DNA of 64,000 nt, taken from positions 1,937,501-2,001,500 of the forward strand of contig CP102274.1 in assembly GCA_025149285.1 (NCBI GenBank), written 5' to 3'. A program made the position numbers and the translations under genes. Shown here piece after piece: positions 33,582 to 43,171 of the stretch (position 1 is its first letter; each line of letters starts with the position of its first letter). Origin of the DNA: Hungatella hathewayi. GTDB taxonomy: Bacteria > Bacillota > Clostridia > Lachnospirales > Lachnospiraceae. The notes beneath the pieces are model-generated. The model was given only the letters and a program-made list of their open reading frames with translations, did not search any database and was not told the origin of the DNA.

Positions 33582-33891
33582 TTAGATTCAGCCATCTTAT
33601 ATCTCAGAGTAGTGTCGGCCTCAATCTGCCAGCCAAATCCAAACTTCTTTTTATTCCAATATATGTGTGTGATTGTTAAACATAAATACTGTACCGCATA
33701 ACCAGATCAGCGCTAGGGCAGGATAGGGCGTAAACGGCAGCACAGCGCCATTTTACCATTAAACGGATTACGGCCGGATGGTGACAGAACCGTCCGCCGC
33801 GTGTTACAATGGAGGCTGTTGAAAACCATGTGCGGTTTTGGTTCATTGCCGTCGTTTGAAGATAAAATATAAGGAGTACGAACGGGAAAGT
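33582..33891. other. intergenic region between IS element and recQ
   Basis: About 310 bases without a credible gene. No tRNA-like cloverleaf, long palindrome or clear promoter was recognised. A weak AAGGAG (33871-33876) lies 15 bases before the chosen recQ ATG. Confidence 0.5.
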
Positions 33892-36351
33892 ATGGATAAA
33901 TATCAGGTATTAAAACAATATTTTGGTTATGATGAATTCCGTGAAGGCCAGGAGCTGTTAATCGACAGCATCTTAAGCGGCCGGGATACGCTGGGGATCA
34001 TGCCGACCGGAGCTGGAAAATCGCTGTGCTTCCAGATCCCGGCGCTTATGATGGAGGGGATTACGCTGGTGATCTCGCCGCTGATTTCTCTTATGAAAGA
34101 CCAGGTGGAGGCGCTAAACCAGGCCGGGATCCATGCTGCCTATTTAAACAGTTCTCTGACGGCTTCCCAGTATTACCGCGCACTGGCCTATGCAAGGGAA
34201 GGGCGTTACCCTATTATCTATGTTGCACCGGAGCGTCTGGTGACGGAAGAATTTCTGGATTTTGCATTGAATACGAAGATTTCCATGGTAGCGGTGGATG
34301 AGGCCCACTGTGTGTCCCAGTGGGGGCAGGATTTCAGACCCAGCTATTTGAAGATTGTGGAATTCATCGACCGGCTGAACGTTCGTCCGGTCGTCAGCGC
34401 GTTTACGGCGACGGCGACGAAAGAGGTAAGGGACGATATCAGCGACATCCTGATGCTGCGGGAGCCGACGGTACTCACGACGGGCTTCGACCGTCCGAAT
34501 CTCTATTTCGGAGTCCAGGCACCGAAGGACAAGTATGCGACCATGAAGAATTTCCTGGAACTGCATCCGGGACAGAGTGGCGTGATCTACTGCCTGACCA
34601 GAAAAAATGTGGAGGAGGTCAGCGATAAGCTGCGGGCGGACGGATTCTCTGTTACAAGGTACCATGCCGGATTAAGCGATGCGGAGCGTAAGAAGAATCA
34701 GGAGGATTTTATCTACGACAGGGCGGCGATCGTTGTGGCGACCAATGCTTTTGGCATGGGAATTGATAAATCCAATGTCCGCTTTGTAATCCATTATAAT
34801 ATGCCGAAGAATATGGAGAGCTATTATCAGGAGGCAGGCAGAGCCGGGCGAGACGGAGAACCGGCAGAATGTATCCTGCTTTACGGCGGCCAGGATGTGA
34901 TCACAAACCAGCTGTTTATCGATAACAACCGGGATAATCAGGAACTGGACGCGGTTACCCGCGCTATCGTCCAGGAGAGAGACCGGGAACGGCTTCGCAG
35001 GATGACGTTTTACTGCTTTACGAATGAGTGTCTGCGGGATTACATATTGAGGTATTTTGGTGAGTATGGTGAAAACTACTGCGGAAACTGTTCCAACTGT
35101 TTAAGCCAGTTTGAAACGGTGGATGTGACGGATATCGCAAAAGGGATCATCGGATGCGTGGAGAGCAGCAGACAGAGATACGGCACGAACGTGATTATTG
35201 ATACGGTGCACGGAGCCAATACGGCAAAGATCAGACAGTATCATATGGATGAAAATCCCCACTACTCGGAACTTGCCAAAGTGCCGTCCTACAAGCTGAG
35301 ACAGGTGATAAACTACCTTCAGCTCAACGAATACCTTGCGGTGACCAATGACGAATACGCGGTCGTTAAGCTGACTGAGAAATCCAGGGCTGTGCTGGAA
35401 GAGGGCGAACCCGTTGTCATGAAGATGGCAAAGGAACAGGAGCATCCTGCGAAGGTGAAAGCAGAAAAAGGAAAGAAGAGCCGGAAAGGGCTGGCGGCCG
35501 GTCTTTCGGAAGTCGGTTTTTCAGAAAGCGACGAAGCGCTGTTCGATCAGCTCCGCGCGCTGCGTTCCGAAATCGCGAAAGAGGAGAAAGTTCCGCCGTA
35601 TATTGTATTCTCTGATAAGACGCTGACTCACATGTGTGTGATAAAACCCAAAACCAGGGCAGAGATGCTGACGGTAACCGGGGTTGGGGAATTTAAGTTT
35701 GAAAAGTATGGGGAAAGGTTTTTGGAGTGTATCAGGGCGGAGACTGGAGCAGCTCACGCGGAAACAGCAGAGAATCTTTCAGAAAGGGCTGCTGATCGCG
35801 CGTTCGGAGACTCTGCGGTATCTCCAGCAGCGGATTATGACGAAGGCTTCGCCGGCGATGATCTGTATTTCAGCAGTGACAGCGGAGAGTTTGATGACTG
35901 GTCTCTGGACGATGTTATGGCAGCATGGGAGAGCGGAAGCCAGGAGCCGCTGAAGCAGGAGGAACCACCGGTTGAGGCCGCTGCTGTAAAAAAGAAGAAG
36001 GGGAAATCAGCCAAAACGGAATTTGTCATGACCCGGGAGCTTGCAGATGAACTTCACTATTCGGAACGGGTCTCTTTAAGTGATTTTATAGGACAGATCA
36101 ATGATCTTCGGGATGAAGACACCATGAAACGGCTGACGATCAAATCGGTAGAGCAAAAGCTGATCGAGGACGGATATTATGAAGAACAGTTTTTTAATGG
36201 GATGAAGCGGAAGCGTTTGACGGAGGCCGGAGAAGCGTTCGGTATTGAATCGGAGAAGCGTCTGAGTGAAAAGGGAAACGAGTACGATGTGTTTTTCTAT
36301 ACGGAGAAAGCGCAGCGGGCCATTACGGCATGGCTGCTGGAATCTGTATGA
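33892..36351 (+). CDS. recQ: ATP-dependent DNA helicase RecQ
   Basis: An 819-residue superfamily 2 DNA helicase, 3'-to-5', for recombination and replication-fork repair. Motif I is GIMPTGAGKS (35-44), motif II DEAH (136-139) followed by CVSQWGQDFRPSY, motif III SAFTATAT and motif VI QEAGRAGRDG (313-322). The RecQ zinc site has cysteines 380, 397, 400 and 403. A winged-helix (RQC) region follows, then an HRDC domain (about 545-620, LFDQLRALRSEIAKEEKVPP). After HRDC comes an acidic low-complexity linker and an extra C-terminal ~110-residue helical region absent from the ~600-residue E. coli enzyme. The start is the ATG before DKYQVLKQYFG, the normal RecQ N-terminus. Confidence 0.95.
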   Translation: MDKYQVLKQYFGYDEFREGQELLIDSILSGRDTLGIMPTGAGKSLCFQIPALMMEGITLVISPLISLMKDQVEALNQAGIHAAYLNSSLTASQYYRALAYAREGRYPIIYVAPERLVTEEFLDFALNTKISMVAVDEAHCVSQWGQDFRPSYLKIVEFIDRLNVRPVVSAFTATATKEVRDDISDILMLREPTVLTTGFDRPNLYFGVQAPKDKYATMKNFLELHPGQSGVIYCLTRKNVEEVSDKLRADGFSVTRYHAGLSDAERKKNQEDFIYDRAAIVVATNAFGMGIDKSNVRFVIHYNMPKNMESYYQEAGRAGRDGEPAECILLYGGQDVITNQLFIDNNRDNQELDAVTRAIVQERDRERLRRMTFYCFTNECLRDYILRYFGEYGENYCGNCSNCLSQFETVDVTDIAKGIIGCVESSRQRYGTNVIIDTVHGANTAKIRQYHMDENPHYSELAKVPSYKLRQVINYLQLNEYLAVTNDEYAVVKLTEKSRAVLEEGEPVVMKMAKEQEHPAKVKAEKGKKSRKGLAAGLSEVGFSESDEALFDQLRALRSEIAKEEKVPPYIVFSDKTLTHMCVIKPKTRAEMLTVTGVGEFKFEKYGERFLECIRAETGAAHAETAENLSERAADRAFGDSAVSPAADYDEGFAGDDLYFSSDSGEFDDWSLDDVMAAWESGSQEPLKQEEPPVEAAAVKKKKGKSAKTEFVMTRELADELHYSERVSLSDFIGQINDLRDEDTMKRLTIKSVEQKLIEDGYYEEQFFNGMKRKRLTEAGEAFGIESEKRLSEKGNEYDVFFYTEKAQRAITAWLLESV

Positions 36352-36455
36352 AATAAGGGCGGAGAAAAACAAAAACTTGCCGAGTTAAAGCGTCAAATGG
36401 CTAAAATCAGTAAAAATTTATCTTTTTCATGAAAATACTAGCATGAGTTATTTTT

Positions 36456-36484
36456 TTGACCCGGCGTATGGGATATGATAGAAA
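36456..36484 (+). promoter_or_regulatory. candidate promoter of nhaC
   Basis: TTGACC (36456-36461), 17 bases, TAGAAA (36479-36484), about 45 bases before the start codon. The -35 is good and the -10 weak. Confidence 0.45.
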
Positions 36485-36527
36485 AATAAAATGTGTTAAA
36501 AAAATAACTATTGGAGGGCAACACGGT

Positions 36528-37943
36528 ATGGAAACGAAAGAGAAGGTGCAAAAGACGCTAAACGGGATTCAGTCTGCGGTACTTTTGCTGCTAATTGTGG
36601 CTGCGGTTGCGGTCTGTATCCGCTTTAAAGTTGGCGGACCGATGATAGGGCTGTTTTTCAGCTGGCTCATCATCTATCTGTTCTGTATTGGACTAAAGAT
36701 TGACTATGAACATGTGAAAGCAGGCGCATTTGACGCGTTGAAGGTAGTTCTGCCTACCATGACGATTTTAATGGCGATTGGTGTTTTGATCGGAACATGG
36801 ATGGCTTCCGGAACGATTCCCACGATTATTGTGTATGGATTGAAATCGATTAATCCGGCATTTTTACTGACCTTTACTCTGATTTTTACGGCGGTGCTCA
36901 GCCTGGTGACGGGAACCTCATACGGTTCCGCGGGCAGTGCCGGTGTGGCGATGATGGCAATCGGCAATGCCATGGGGATCAATCCGGGAATGGTGGCCGG
37001 TGCGGTAATCTGCGGAGCCATGTTTGGAGACAAGCTGAGCCCGTTTTCCGATACGACCAACCTGGCTCCGGCCGTGGCGGGGGCGAAGCTGGGAGATCAT
37101 ATTAAGAGCATGCTCTGGACGACGCTTCCTCCGATGCTGATCAGTATCGTTGTCTTTACGGTTCTGGGAATCAGCCAGACGAACGGCGGATATGATCCGG
37201 GAGATTTGAATGTTTATATCGATTATCTGCAGGGAGCGTTCCACATTGGCTGGACGACCCTGATCCCGGCAGTCTTGATTATCGTTCTGTTAATGTTCCG
37301 GGTAGGTGCGTTTGAAGCGCTGGGAATCGGCGCTGTCGCAGGCGCGCTGGTGGCAGTCTTTGTCCAGGGGGTGGATCTGCGTTCCATTCTGAAGATCTGT
37401 TACGATGGATTTACCAGTGATACAGAGATTGGAGTGTTAAAATCTATCCTGAACAGAGGCGGTATGGCCAGTATGCTTCAGTATGTGGCTATCATCACCT
37501 TTGCAGTGGGCATGGGCGGCATGCTTGACCGGCTGGGGGTACTGAATAATATTCTTTCCGTCTTCGTAAAACGGATCAACAGTGACGGTTCCCTGGTTCT
37601 GGCCACACTTCTGACCGGTTATGTTACCAGCATTGTCAGCTGTTCCAGCCCGATGTCTCACGTACTGACAGGGCGTCTGATGCAGCCTCTCTTTAAAGAA
37701 CGGGGGATTGAACCGAGAATTCTTTCCCGATGTTTGGAGGACAGTGGAACGCTGGCAGGCCCCATGATTCCGTGGCATGGATACGGAATTTACATGGCGG
37801 GGACCCTGGGAGTCACGTGGGCGCAGTATATCGGGTTTGTTCCCCTTCTGTGGCTGACGCCGCTGTTTTCCATACTGTATGGGTTTACGGGGATTTCCAT
37901 AAAACGTGTGGCGGATCAGAAGAAAAACAGCGATGGGAAATAA
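36528..37943 (+). CDS. nhaC: NhaC-family Na+/H+ antiporter
   Basis: A 471-residue integral membrane antiporter with about 11-12 helices, exchanging Na+ for H+ (or malate/lactate-linked variants) at the cytoplasmic membrane. Characteristic stretches are TSYGSAGSAGVAMMAIGNAMGI, GAMFGDKLSPFSDTTNLAPAVAG and YVTSIVSCSSPMSHVLTGRLM, with the conserved polar FGDKLSPxSDT segment. The start is ATG 36528, 9 bases after GGAGGG; the upstream in-frame extension includes the promoter. It is followed by a bidirectional terminator shared with the convergent Crp/Fnr gene. Confidence 0.93.
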   Translation: METKEKVQKTLNGIQSAVLLLLIVAAVAVCIRFKVGGPMIGLFFSWLIIYLFCIGLKIDYEHVKAGAFDALKVVLPTMTILMAIGVLIGTWMASGTIPTIIVYGLKSINPAFLLTFTLIFTAVLSLVTGTSYGSAGSAGVAMMAIGNAMGINPGMVAGAVICGAMFGDKLSPFSDTTNLAPAVAGAKLGDHIKSMLWTTLPPMLISIVVFTVLGISQTNGGYDPGDLNVYIDYLQGAFHIGWTTLIPAVLIIVLLMFRVGAFEALGIGAVAGALVAVFVQGVDLRSILKICYDGFTSDTEIGVLKSILNRGGMASMLQYVAIITFAVGMGGMLDRLGVLNNILSVFVKRINSDGSLVLATLLTGYVTSIVSCSSPMSHVLTGRLMQPLFKERGIEPRILSRCLEDSGTLAGPMIPWHGYGIYMAGTLGVTWAQYIGFVPLLWLTPLFSILYGFTGISIKRVADQKKNSDGK

Positions 37944-37969
37944 CAGATAACGGCTGATATTATAAATAA

Positions 37970-38003
37970 CAGGTGCGTTTTTAACTGCGCACCTGCTGTT
38001 TTT
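37970..38003. terminator. bidirectional terminator between nhaC and crp/fnr-type gene
   Basis: CAGGTGCG (37970-37977) pairs with CGCACCTG (37988-37995), with a T-run at 37998-38002. It serves the convergent genes on both sides. Confidence 0.75.
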
Positions 38004-38014
38004 AATCTTAGCCG

Positions 38015-38680
38015 TTATTTTTTTGATATTGTCCGCTGCTGTGCCAGTGCCGTCAGCCGTGCCATGTCGTGAATCACAGTCTGGTGGCCGCGTTTGCTCA
38101 CAACGCCCATATCCTTTAATTTTCCCATGATCCGTGTTACGGTGATGGTATGAATGCCCAGATAGTTTGCCAGCTCGCTGTAGGAGAAATCCTTGTGAAT
38201 GACGTAATGGGGGCCTTCGCAGACAGCCAGTTCAGTCAGGGCGTAGCAGAGGCTTACAAAGTTGTCGCCATCCTGAAGGGCATAACAGTGCTTTAATGCA
38301 TTGTCGTAATGCGCGATGGCAGTCTCAAAGAGCCACCGGTAAAAGCCGGGATGAGACTCCACGTATTCACGGAATGTGTTATATGGTATCTGATACAGCA
38401 GGCACGCGGATTTTGCCGTGATTGAAAATGCATAAAAGGTGTCGTCGGGGTAAGATCTGGCGTAGGCCGGTATAAAACCGACGAAGTCACCGGGGAGAAA
38501 ATACTGATAGATCCGTTCCCTGCCGCCGGGAGAAACGCTGTGGAGTGCACAAAGCCCCTCTTCGAGGCAGTATACGTATTTGTCCAAATGGGCACGATTG
38601 TAGAGACAGTCATTTTTCTTTTTACGGGTCAGTGTGCCGAGATCCCGGAGTTCGTTTAAACAGGCGGCGCTTGATTCCAT
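38015..38680 (-). CDS. Crp/Fnr-family transcriptional regulator
   Basis: A 221-residue regulator. The N-terminal half is a cyclic-nucleotide-binding-type beta roll (YVYCLEEGLCALHSVSPGGRERIYQYFLPGDFVGFIP). The C-terminal winged helix is of Crp type (FSYSELANYLGIHTITVTRIMGKLKDMGVV). The FNR-type N-terminal cysteine cluster is absent: only scattered cysteines occur. Ligand unknown. The start is ATG 38680, after GAGGGGG; the longer frame runs through the promoter. It is divergent from the aryl-sulfate sulfotransferase gene, its probable target. Confidence 0.9.
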   Translation of the reverse strand: MESSAACLNELRDLGTLTRKKKNDCLYNRAHLDKYVYCLEEGLCALHSVSPGGRERIYQYFLPGDFVGFIPAYARSYPDDTFYAFSITAKSACLLYQIPYNTFREYVESHPGFYRWLFETAIAHYDNALKHCYALQDGDNFVSLCYALTELAVCEGPHYVIHKDFSYSELANYLGIHTITVTRIMGKLKDMGVVSKRGHQTVIHDMARLTALAQQRTISKK

Positions 38681-38828
38681 CTTCCATTTCCCCCTCTTAT
38701 GTATGGCGTTATTCTGATCGTCTACCCCTCTGATACTGTGAGATACCAGGTTCATAGTATACCATATTCGTCTGGAAATAAAAAGAAAAATCATAGCAAC
38801 TGATATTTTTTGCAGGAAAAAACAATGT

Positions 38829-38834
38829 TATAAT
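38829..38834 (+). promoter_or_regulatory. -10 box of sulfotransferase promoter
   Basis: Perfect TATAAT about 30 bases before the TTG start. The matching -35 position is only a T-run, typical of an activator-dependent promoter. The divergent Crp/Fnr protein is the obvious candidate activator. Confidence 0.55.
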
Positions 38835-38864
38835 TTTAACAAAATTGACAGGAGGGGCAGTACA

Positions 38865-40751
38865 TTGGAACGAAAAACAATCGGTTATCATCGGATCAGC
38901 CATTTGGTGGAGCGTCAGTATCAGAACGAAGAAGCTATGAGAAAGGAGCTTGAACGCGGGAACTATACCTCAGAGCATCCTTATATCGTGGTAAATCCTT
39001 ATCTCGTAAATCCGCTGACGGCCATGATTTTATTTAAAACAGAAAAAGAAGAGGCAGTGACTCTGACTGTAAAGGGGAAAGAAGCTGCCGGTGATATTAC
39101 CCATACATTTCCGAAGGCAAAGGAGCAGATCCTTCCGGTGCTTGGGCTCTATCCGGAGTATGATAATACGGTTGTGATTGCGCTGGAGGACGGAACGGCT
39201 TACGAAGTAACTGTGACCACGGAACAGATTGAAAATATGCCGTACCAGGCGGATTATATCAACACAACAAGTGATTATATGAATGGGCAGCTGATGTTCG
39301 TGACACCTGCCGGGGATTCACTGGCCGGAGGCTATGACTATCGGGGAGACTGCCGCTGGCATCTGGTGGAGCCGTTTATATTTGACATGAAGCCTGCCGC
39401 AAACGGCCGCATTCTCATTGGCTCCAACCGGCTTTTAAACATGCCTTACTACACGGCGGGCGTCTGTGAAATGGACCTGGTGGGAAAAATATATACGGAG
39501 TACTGCATTCCGGGCGGCTACCATCACGACCAGTTCGAGATGGAGGACGGAAATCTGCTGATCCTGACTCAGGAGAAAAATGCAGCCACAGCAGAGGACA
39601 TGTGCGTGCTGGTGGACCGGAAAAGCGGAAAAATCATCAAATCATGGGATTACAAAAAGGTTCTTCCCCAGCAGGCGGCGAAGTCCGGGAGCTGGTCGGA
39701 ACACGACTGGTTCCACAACAACGCGGTGTGGTATGACAGGCGGACGAATTCCCTGACGCTCTCAGGCAGACATCAGGATGCGGTCATCAATATCGATTTT
39801 GAGACGGGAGAACTCAACTGGATCATCGGAGACCCGGAGGGGTGGCCGGAAGATCTGGTAAGCCGTTATTTCTTTACCCCGGCAGGCGGCGGTGACTTTG
39901 ACTGGCAGTATGAACAGCACGCCTGCATGATGCTTCCGGATGGCGATATTATGATGTTTGACAACGGCCACTGGAGGGCAAAGAATAAGGAGCAGTACAG
40001 GCTCAACCGGGATAATTTCTCCAGAGGAGTCCGCTACCACATTGATACGGAGAGGATGACGATTGAGCAGGTATGGCAGTTTGGAAAAGAGCGGAAGAAT
40101 GACTTCTTCTCATCCTATATTTCCAATGTGGAATATTATCGTGACGGCTACTATCTGGTACATTCCGGCGGAATGGGGTATAATCATGGTGTTACTTGTG
40201 AGGAACTTCCGGTCTATATGAATCTGGAGGATCCGGAATGCGTATTAAAGAGCATTACCGTAGAAATCATGGACGGAGAACTGGTGTATGAGATGCATCT
40301 GCCATCCAATTATTACCGTGCCGAGAAGATGAGCCTGTACCGGGAAGGAGCCAATTTAGACCTGGGAAAGGGCAGAGTCGTAGGAAATCTGGGAGTGACA
40401 GGCGAGTTTGATACGGAGGTTCCGGCAGAGAACACAGGGGAACTGCTTCCGGAAGCCTGTGAGGCGGTGCTGACGGAAGAGGACGACCGCATCATTTTTA
40501 AGGCGAAGTTTAAGAAGGGACAGCTGGTAATGTTCCAGCTGGAAAAGGAAGATGATCCGGAGGAGATCCATCGGTATTTCATCTCCACCAGTGCACAGAA
40601 GTTTCTGGCGATGTGTTCCGGCACCTTCCTGCCCAAGGATGACAGGGAAGTGACGTTAAACGTCGACAAAGAGGGCCTGAACGGCACCTTTGATGTGCGT
40701 GTCATCATTGACGACAGCAAGTATGAGACCGGGCTGAAGCTGAAGTTCTAA
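38865..40751 (+). CDS. aryl-sulfate sulfotransferase
   Basis: A 628-residue arylsulfotransferase of the bacterial PAPS-independent ASST type, moving sulfate from one phenol sulfate to another phenol. Segments matching the known catalytic residues are YHHDQFEMEDGN (nucleophile His region, ~220), DWFHNNAVWY (His284), SGRHQDA (Arg302) and QHACMMLPDG (His352), set in a beta-propeller. There is no signal peptide, so it is predicted to act in the cytoplasm, unlike periplasmic E. coli AssT. The start is TTG 38865, because GGAGGGG lies 7 bases upstream and no ATG is near. Possible physiological substrates are plant or host phenol sulfates. Confidence 0.9.
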   Translation: MERKTIGYHRISHLVERQYQNEEAMRKELERGNYTSEHPYIVVNPYLVNPLTAMILFKTEKEEAVTLTVKGKEAAGDITHTFPKAKEQILPVLGLYPEYDNTVVIALEDGTAYEVTVTTEQIENMPYQADYINTTSDYMNGQLMFVTPAGDSLAGGYDYRGDCRWHLVEPFIFDMKPAANGRILIGSNRLLNMPYYTAGVCEMDLVGKIYTEYCIPGGYHHDQFEMEDGNLLILTQEKNAATAEDMCVLVDRKSGKIIKSWDYKKVLPQQAAKSGSWSEHDWFHNNAVWYDRRTNSLTLSGRHQDAVINIDFETGELNWIIGDPEGWPEDLVSRYFFTPAGGGDFDWQYEQHACMMLPDGDIMMFDNGHWRAKNKEQYRLNRDNFSRGVRYHIDTERMTIEQVWQFGKERKNDFFSSYISNVEYYRDGYYLVHSGGMGYNHGVTCEELPVYMNLEDPECVLKSITVEIMDGELVYEMHLPSNYYRAEKMSLYREGANLDLGKGRVVGNLGVTGEFDTEVPAENTGELLPEACEAVLTEEDDRIIFKAKFKKGQLVMFQLEKEDDPEEIHRYFISTSAQKFLAMCSGTFLPKDDREVTLNVDKEGLNGTFDVRVIIDDSKYETGLKLKF

Positions 40752-40836
40752 ATGATCTGGACAAGTCGAAGAGGTCGGCGGTAAGATTCTGAATATTAGA
40801 AAAGTACTATCAATACAAAGGGGAAGTGAGCGGACA

Positions 40837-41688
40837 ATGAGTAAGAAAATAGGAAAGATACTCGGAATTGTGCTGGGAAATGGGATCTTTGCGCTGGGGC
40901 TTTCGGCGTTTTCCATCCCGAACCATTTCCTGGTGGGAGGCGCAACGGGAATTGCCAGAAGTGTACAGCATTTTGCACATCTGGACGTGTCGGTGACGGT
41001 GGCAGCCCTCAATGTGGTTATGTTTTTACTGGGATTTTATATTCTGGGAAAGCGGTTTGCGCTGACCACCATTGTCAGCACCCTTGTATTTCCCGTGTTT
41101 CTTAACCAGTTTCTGAAGATTGAGGCGTTCAGCCACTTAACGGGGGACCGGCTCCTGGCGGCGCTGTTTGGCGGTATGCTGACGGGGCTGGGACTGGGAA
41201 TCGTTATGCGGCTGGGCGGTTCTACCGGCGGTATGGATATTCCGCCGCTGATTCTCAATAAGAAATTCCGGATTCCGGTGGCGTTGTCCATGTACTTCTT
41301 TGACATTTTCATCCTGCTGTCTCAGATGATATTTTCCAATACGGAAGAGATTCTCTATGGAATCATGTCCGTACTGCTGACCTCCATCGTCTTAAACCAG
41401 GTGCTGGTGTTTGGTGCCGGTGATGTGCAGGTGCTGATTATCAGCCGGGAGTATGAGCGGATCAATGAGATTATCCAGACGGATTTGGACCGCGGCTCCA
41501 CCTTCCTGCCCATCCAGACCGGATTTGAAAAGCTGGATCAGAAGGCAGTTCTATGCGTGCTTCCGAACCGGGAAATGAGCCACTTAAATCACTGCGTGCA
41601 GGAGATTGATCCGAAGGCGTTTATTATCATCAATGGTGTGCGCGAGGTAAGGGGACGGGGATTTACGCTGGATAAGCATCTGGTGTGA
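40837..41688 (+). CDS. YitT-family membrane protein
   Basis: A 283-residue protein with about five to six N-terminal membrane helices (ILGIVLGNGIFALGLSAFSIP, RLGGSTGGMDIPPLILNK conserved loop) and a C-terminal cytoplasmic DUF2179 domain (VQVLIISREYERINEIIQTDLDRGSTFLP, KAFIIINGVREVRGRGF). This is the standard YitT/YpjC layout of Firmicutes; function is unknown, possibly a transporter. It follows the sulfotransferase by ~85 bases and is probably co-transcribed. Confidence 0.93.
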   Translation: MSKKIGKILGIVLGNGIFALGLSAFSIPNHFLVGGATGIARSVQHFAHLDVSVTVAALNVVMFLLGFYILGKRFALTTIVSTLVFPVFLNQFLKIEAFSHLTGDRLLAALFGGMLTGLGLGIVMRLGGSTGGMDIPPLILNKKFRIPVALSMYFFDIFILLSQMIFSNTEEILYGIMSVLLTSIVLNQVLVFGAGDVQVLIISREYERINEIIQTDLDRGSTFLPIQTGFEKLDQKAVLCVLPNREMSHLNHCVQEIDPKAFIIINGVREVRGRGFTLDKHLV

Positions 41689-41761
41689 TGAGGCAGATTC
41701 GACGGATTATGGTGTGCCGAAGGACGGTGCATGGGAGAGATTACTGTACCCGGATGCAGGG

Positions 41762-41798
41762 GGGGCAGGCCGATTCTTAAACGGAACCGGCCTGCCCC
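41762..41798. terminator. hairpin between yitT-type gene and ROK gene
   Basis: GGGGCAGGCCG (41762-41772) pairs perfectly with CGGCCTGCCCC (41788-41798) around a 15-base loop. No T-run follows, so strength as a terminator is uncertain. It lies between convergent genes. Confidence 0.6.
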
Positions 41799-41897
41799 AT
41801 TCTGCAGTCTGCATATGCTGCCGGCCGTGCAGGAGCAGATTCGCAACTGTACTGGTACATGTGCTTCTGAAATAAAAGGACTTCAGCGACTCTGCAT

Positions 41898-43103
41898 CTA
41901 TTCTCCCATAACCGGCCTGATAAAGAAGCGCAGAATTGCCAGCGCGCTGGCGCCCACGGCTCCGTCTGCGGCCCCATACGGCAGGATTTCCACGTTGCCT
42001 GCATAGGTGCGGTCCACGAATATCAGCTGCCGCTCGATGTAATCCATCAGTTCGTTCTGAATGTCCTGGTTGTCAAAGAGCTGGCCATGCAGAAAGATCT
42101 TGCCCGGATTGGTGATGATGGCGATATTGGAAATGGTGATGCCCAGGTATTTCAGCGCCTCCGCGATATACATTCCGATGACGGGATCGCCCATGGAATA
42201 GGCGGTGGTGATCGTCTCGATGGTAATCTGGGAATCGTCGGATACGAGACTTCTCAATATGGTATTCGGCGTGTTCCGGTACAACAGCCTTGCGTTCCGG
42301 ATTAAGTGGTTTTCGCTGGCGTACGTCTGGAGACAGCCGTATTTGCCGCACTCACAGCGGCGCCCGCCCTCGCTTACAATGGTGTGGCCGATCTCTCCTG
42401 CCACATAATTTTCGCCCAGGAACATCTCGCCGTCTACGACGCTGGCGCAGAACATTCCCATGCCTACGTGGAAAAATGCGAAGCTGTCGGGGCTTTCCTG
42501 CGGGGAAAAGAGATATTCGCCAAGGGCCATGCACCGGGCGTTATTCTCGCAGACGATGGGGAGTGGAAGCTCCTGTTCAATCCGCTTCGGGTCGAAATTC
42601 TGCCAGGTCTTCCGGTTGGTAATCAGGCTGGAAGCGCTCCCGTTCATGTGGCCTGGAACCGCTGCTCCGATACCGACGATCTCGTCCCATGAAATTCCGG
42701 ACTCCGCGACCAGATCCTTTACACCGCCGATAATGGCGTCGGTAATTCTGCCGGCCAGTTCCTCGTTAAATGGTTCTGTACGCTGGAAACGGATTCGTCC
42801 CTTTAAGTCCGTGATACAGATGACGAGAGCCTTCTGGGTAAACTCCAAACCGATGCTGTAAGCCCTGTCAGGTATGATGTCGATCAGGACACGCTTGCGT
42901 CCCGAGGAGGCCTCATCGGTCGAGACCTCTCCCAGTTCCCTCACAAATCCCTCTGAAATCAGCGTGGTAACGTTCATGGTTACTGTTGCAGGCGTGATCT
43001 CAGTCTCTTCGGCAATATCCGTTCGGGCAATGGGCGCGTTCCGGTAAATACACTCCAATATCCGGCTCCGGTTGGATGCTTTCTTCTTTTTCCCCTTGTA
43101 CAT
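41898..43103 (-). CDS. ROK-family transcriptional regulator (NagC/XylR type)
   Basis: A 401-residue sugar-responsive repressor. The N-terminal winged helix-turn-helix (RSRILECIYRNAPIARTDIAEETEITPATVT) is followed by a ROK sugar-kinase-like domain with GIGAAVPGHMN, the ExGH-type motif GEIGHTIV and the zinc-binding CECGKYGCLQTY. Lacking a convincing kinase role, it is a regulator that senses a sugar or sugar phosphate. It lies 68 bases downstream of the DUF4838 gene on the same strand and next to a sugar ABC transporter, which it probably controls. Confidence 0.93.
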   Translation of the reverse strand: MYKGKKKKASNRSRILECIYRNAPIARTDIAEETEITPATVTMNVTTLISEGFVRELGEVSTDEASSGRKRVLIDIIPDRAYSIGLEFTQKALVICITDLKGRIRFQRTEPFNEELAGRITDAIIGGVKDLVAESGISWDEIVGIGAAVPGHMNGSASSLITNRKTWQNFDPKRIEQELPLPIVCENNARCMALGEYLFSPQESPDSFAFFHVGMGMFCASVVDGEMFLGENYVAGEIGHTIVSEGGRRCECGKYGCLQTYASENHLIRNARLLYRNTPNTILRSLVSDDSQITIETITTAYSMGDPVIGMYIAEALKYLGITISNIAIITNPGKIFLHGQLFDNQDIQNELMDYIERQLIFVDRTYAGNVEILPYGAADGAVGASALAILRFFIRPVMGE

Positions 43104-43171
43104 GGCTGCAGCGACCTCATTCTTCCATAATTTTCAAACACGCTCTGGGGCATGTCGTGGTTCTTCCCACT

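Noticed and set aside
31555-33590. Target-site duplication of the IS1634-type element
   Set aside because: Bases just outside the two terminal repeats do not match; AGATT occurs on both sides but not adjacent to both ends.
38015-38680. True FNR oxygen sensor
   Set aside because: The N-terminal cysteine cluster that binds the Fe-S centre is not present.
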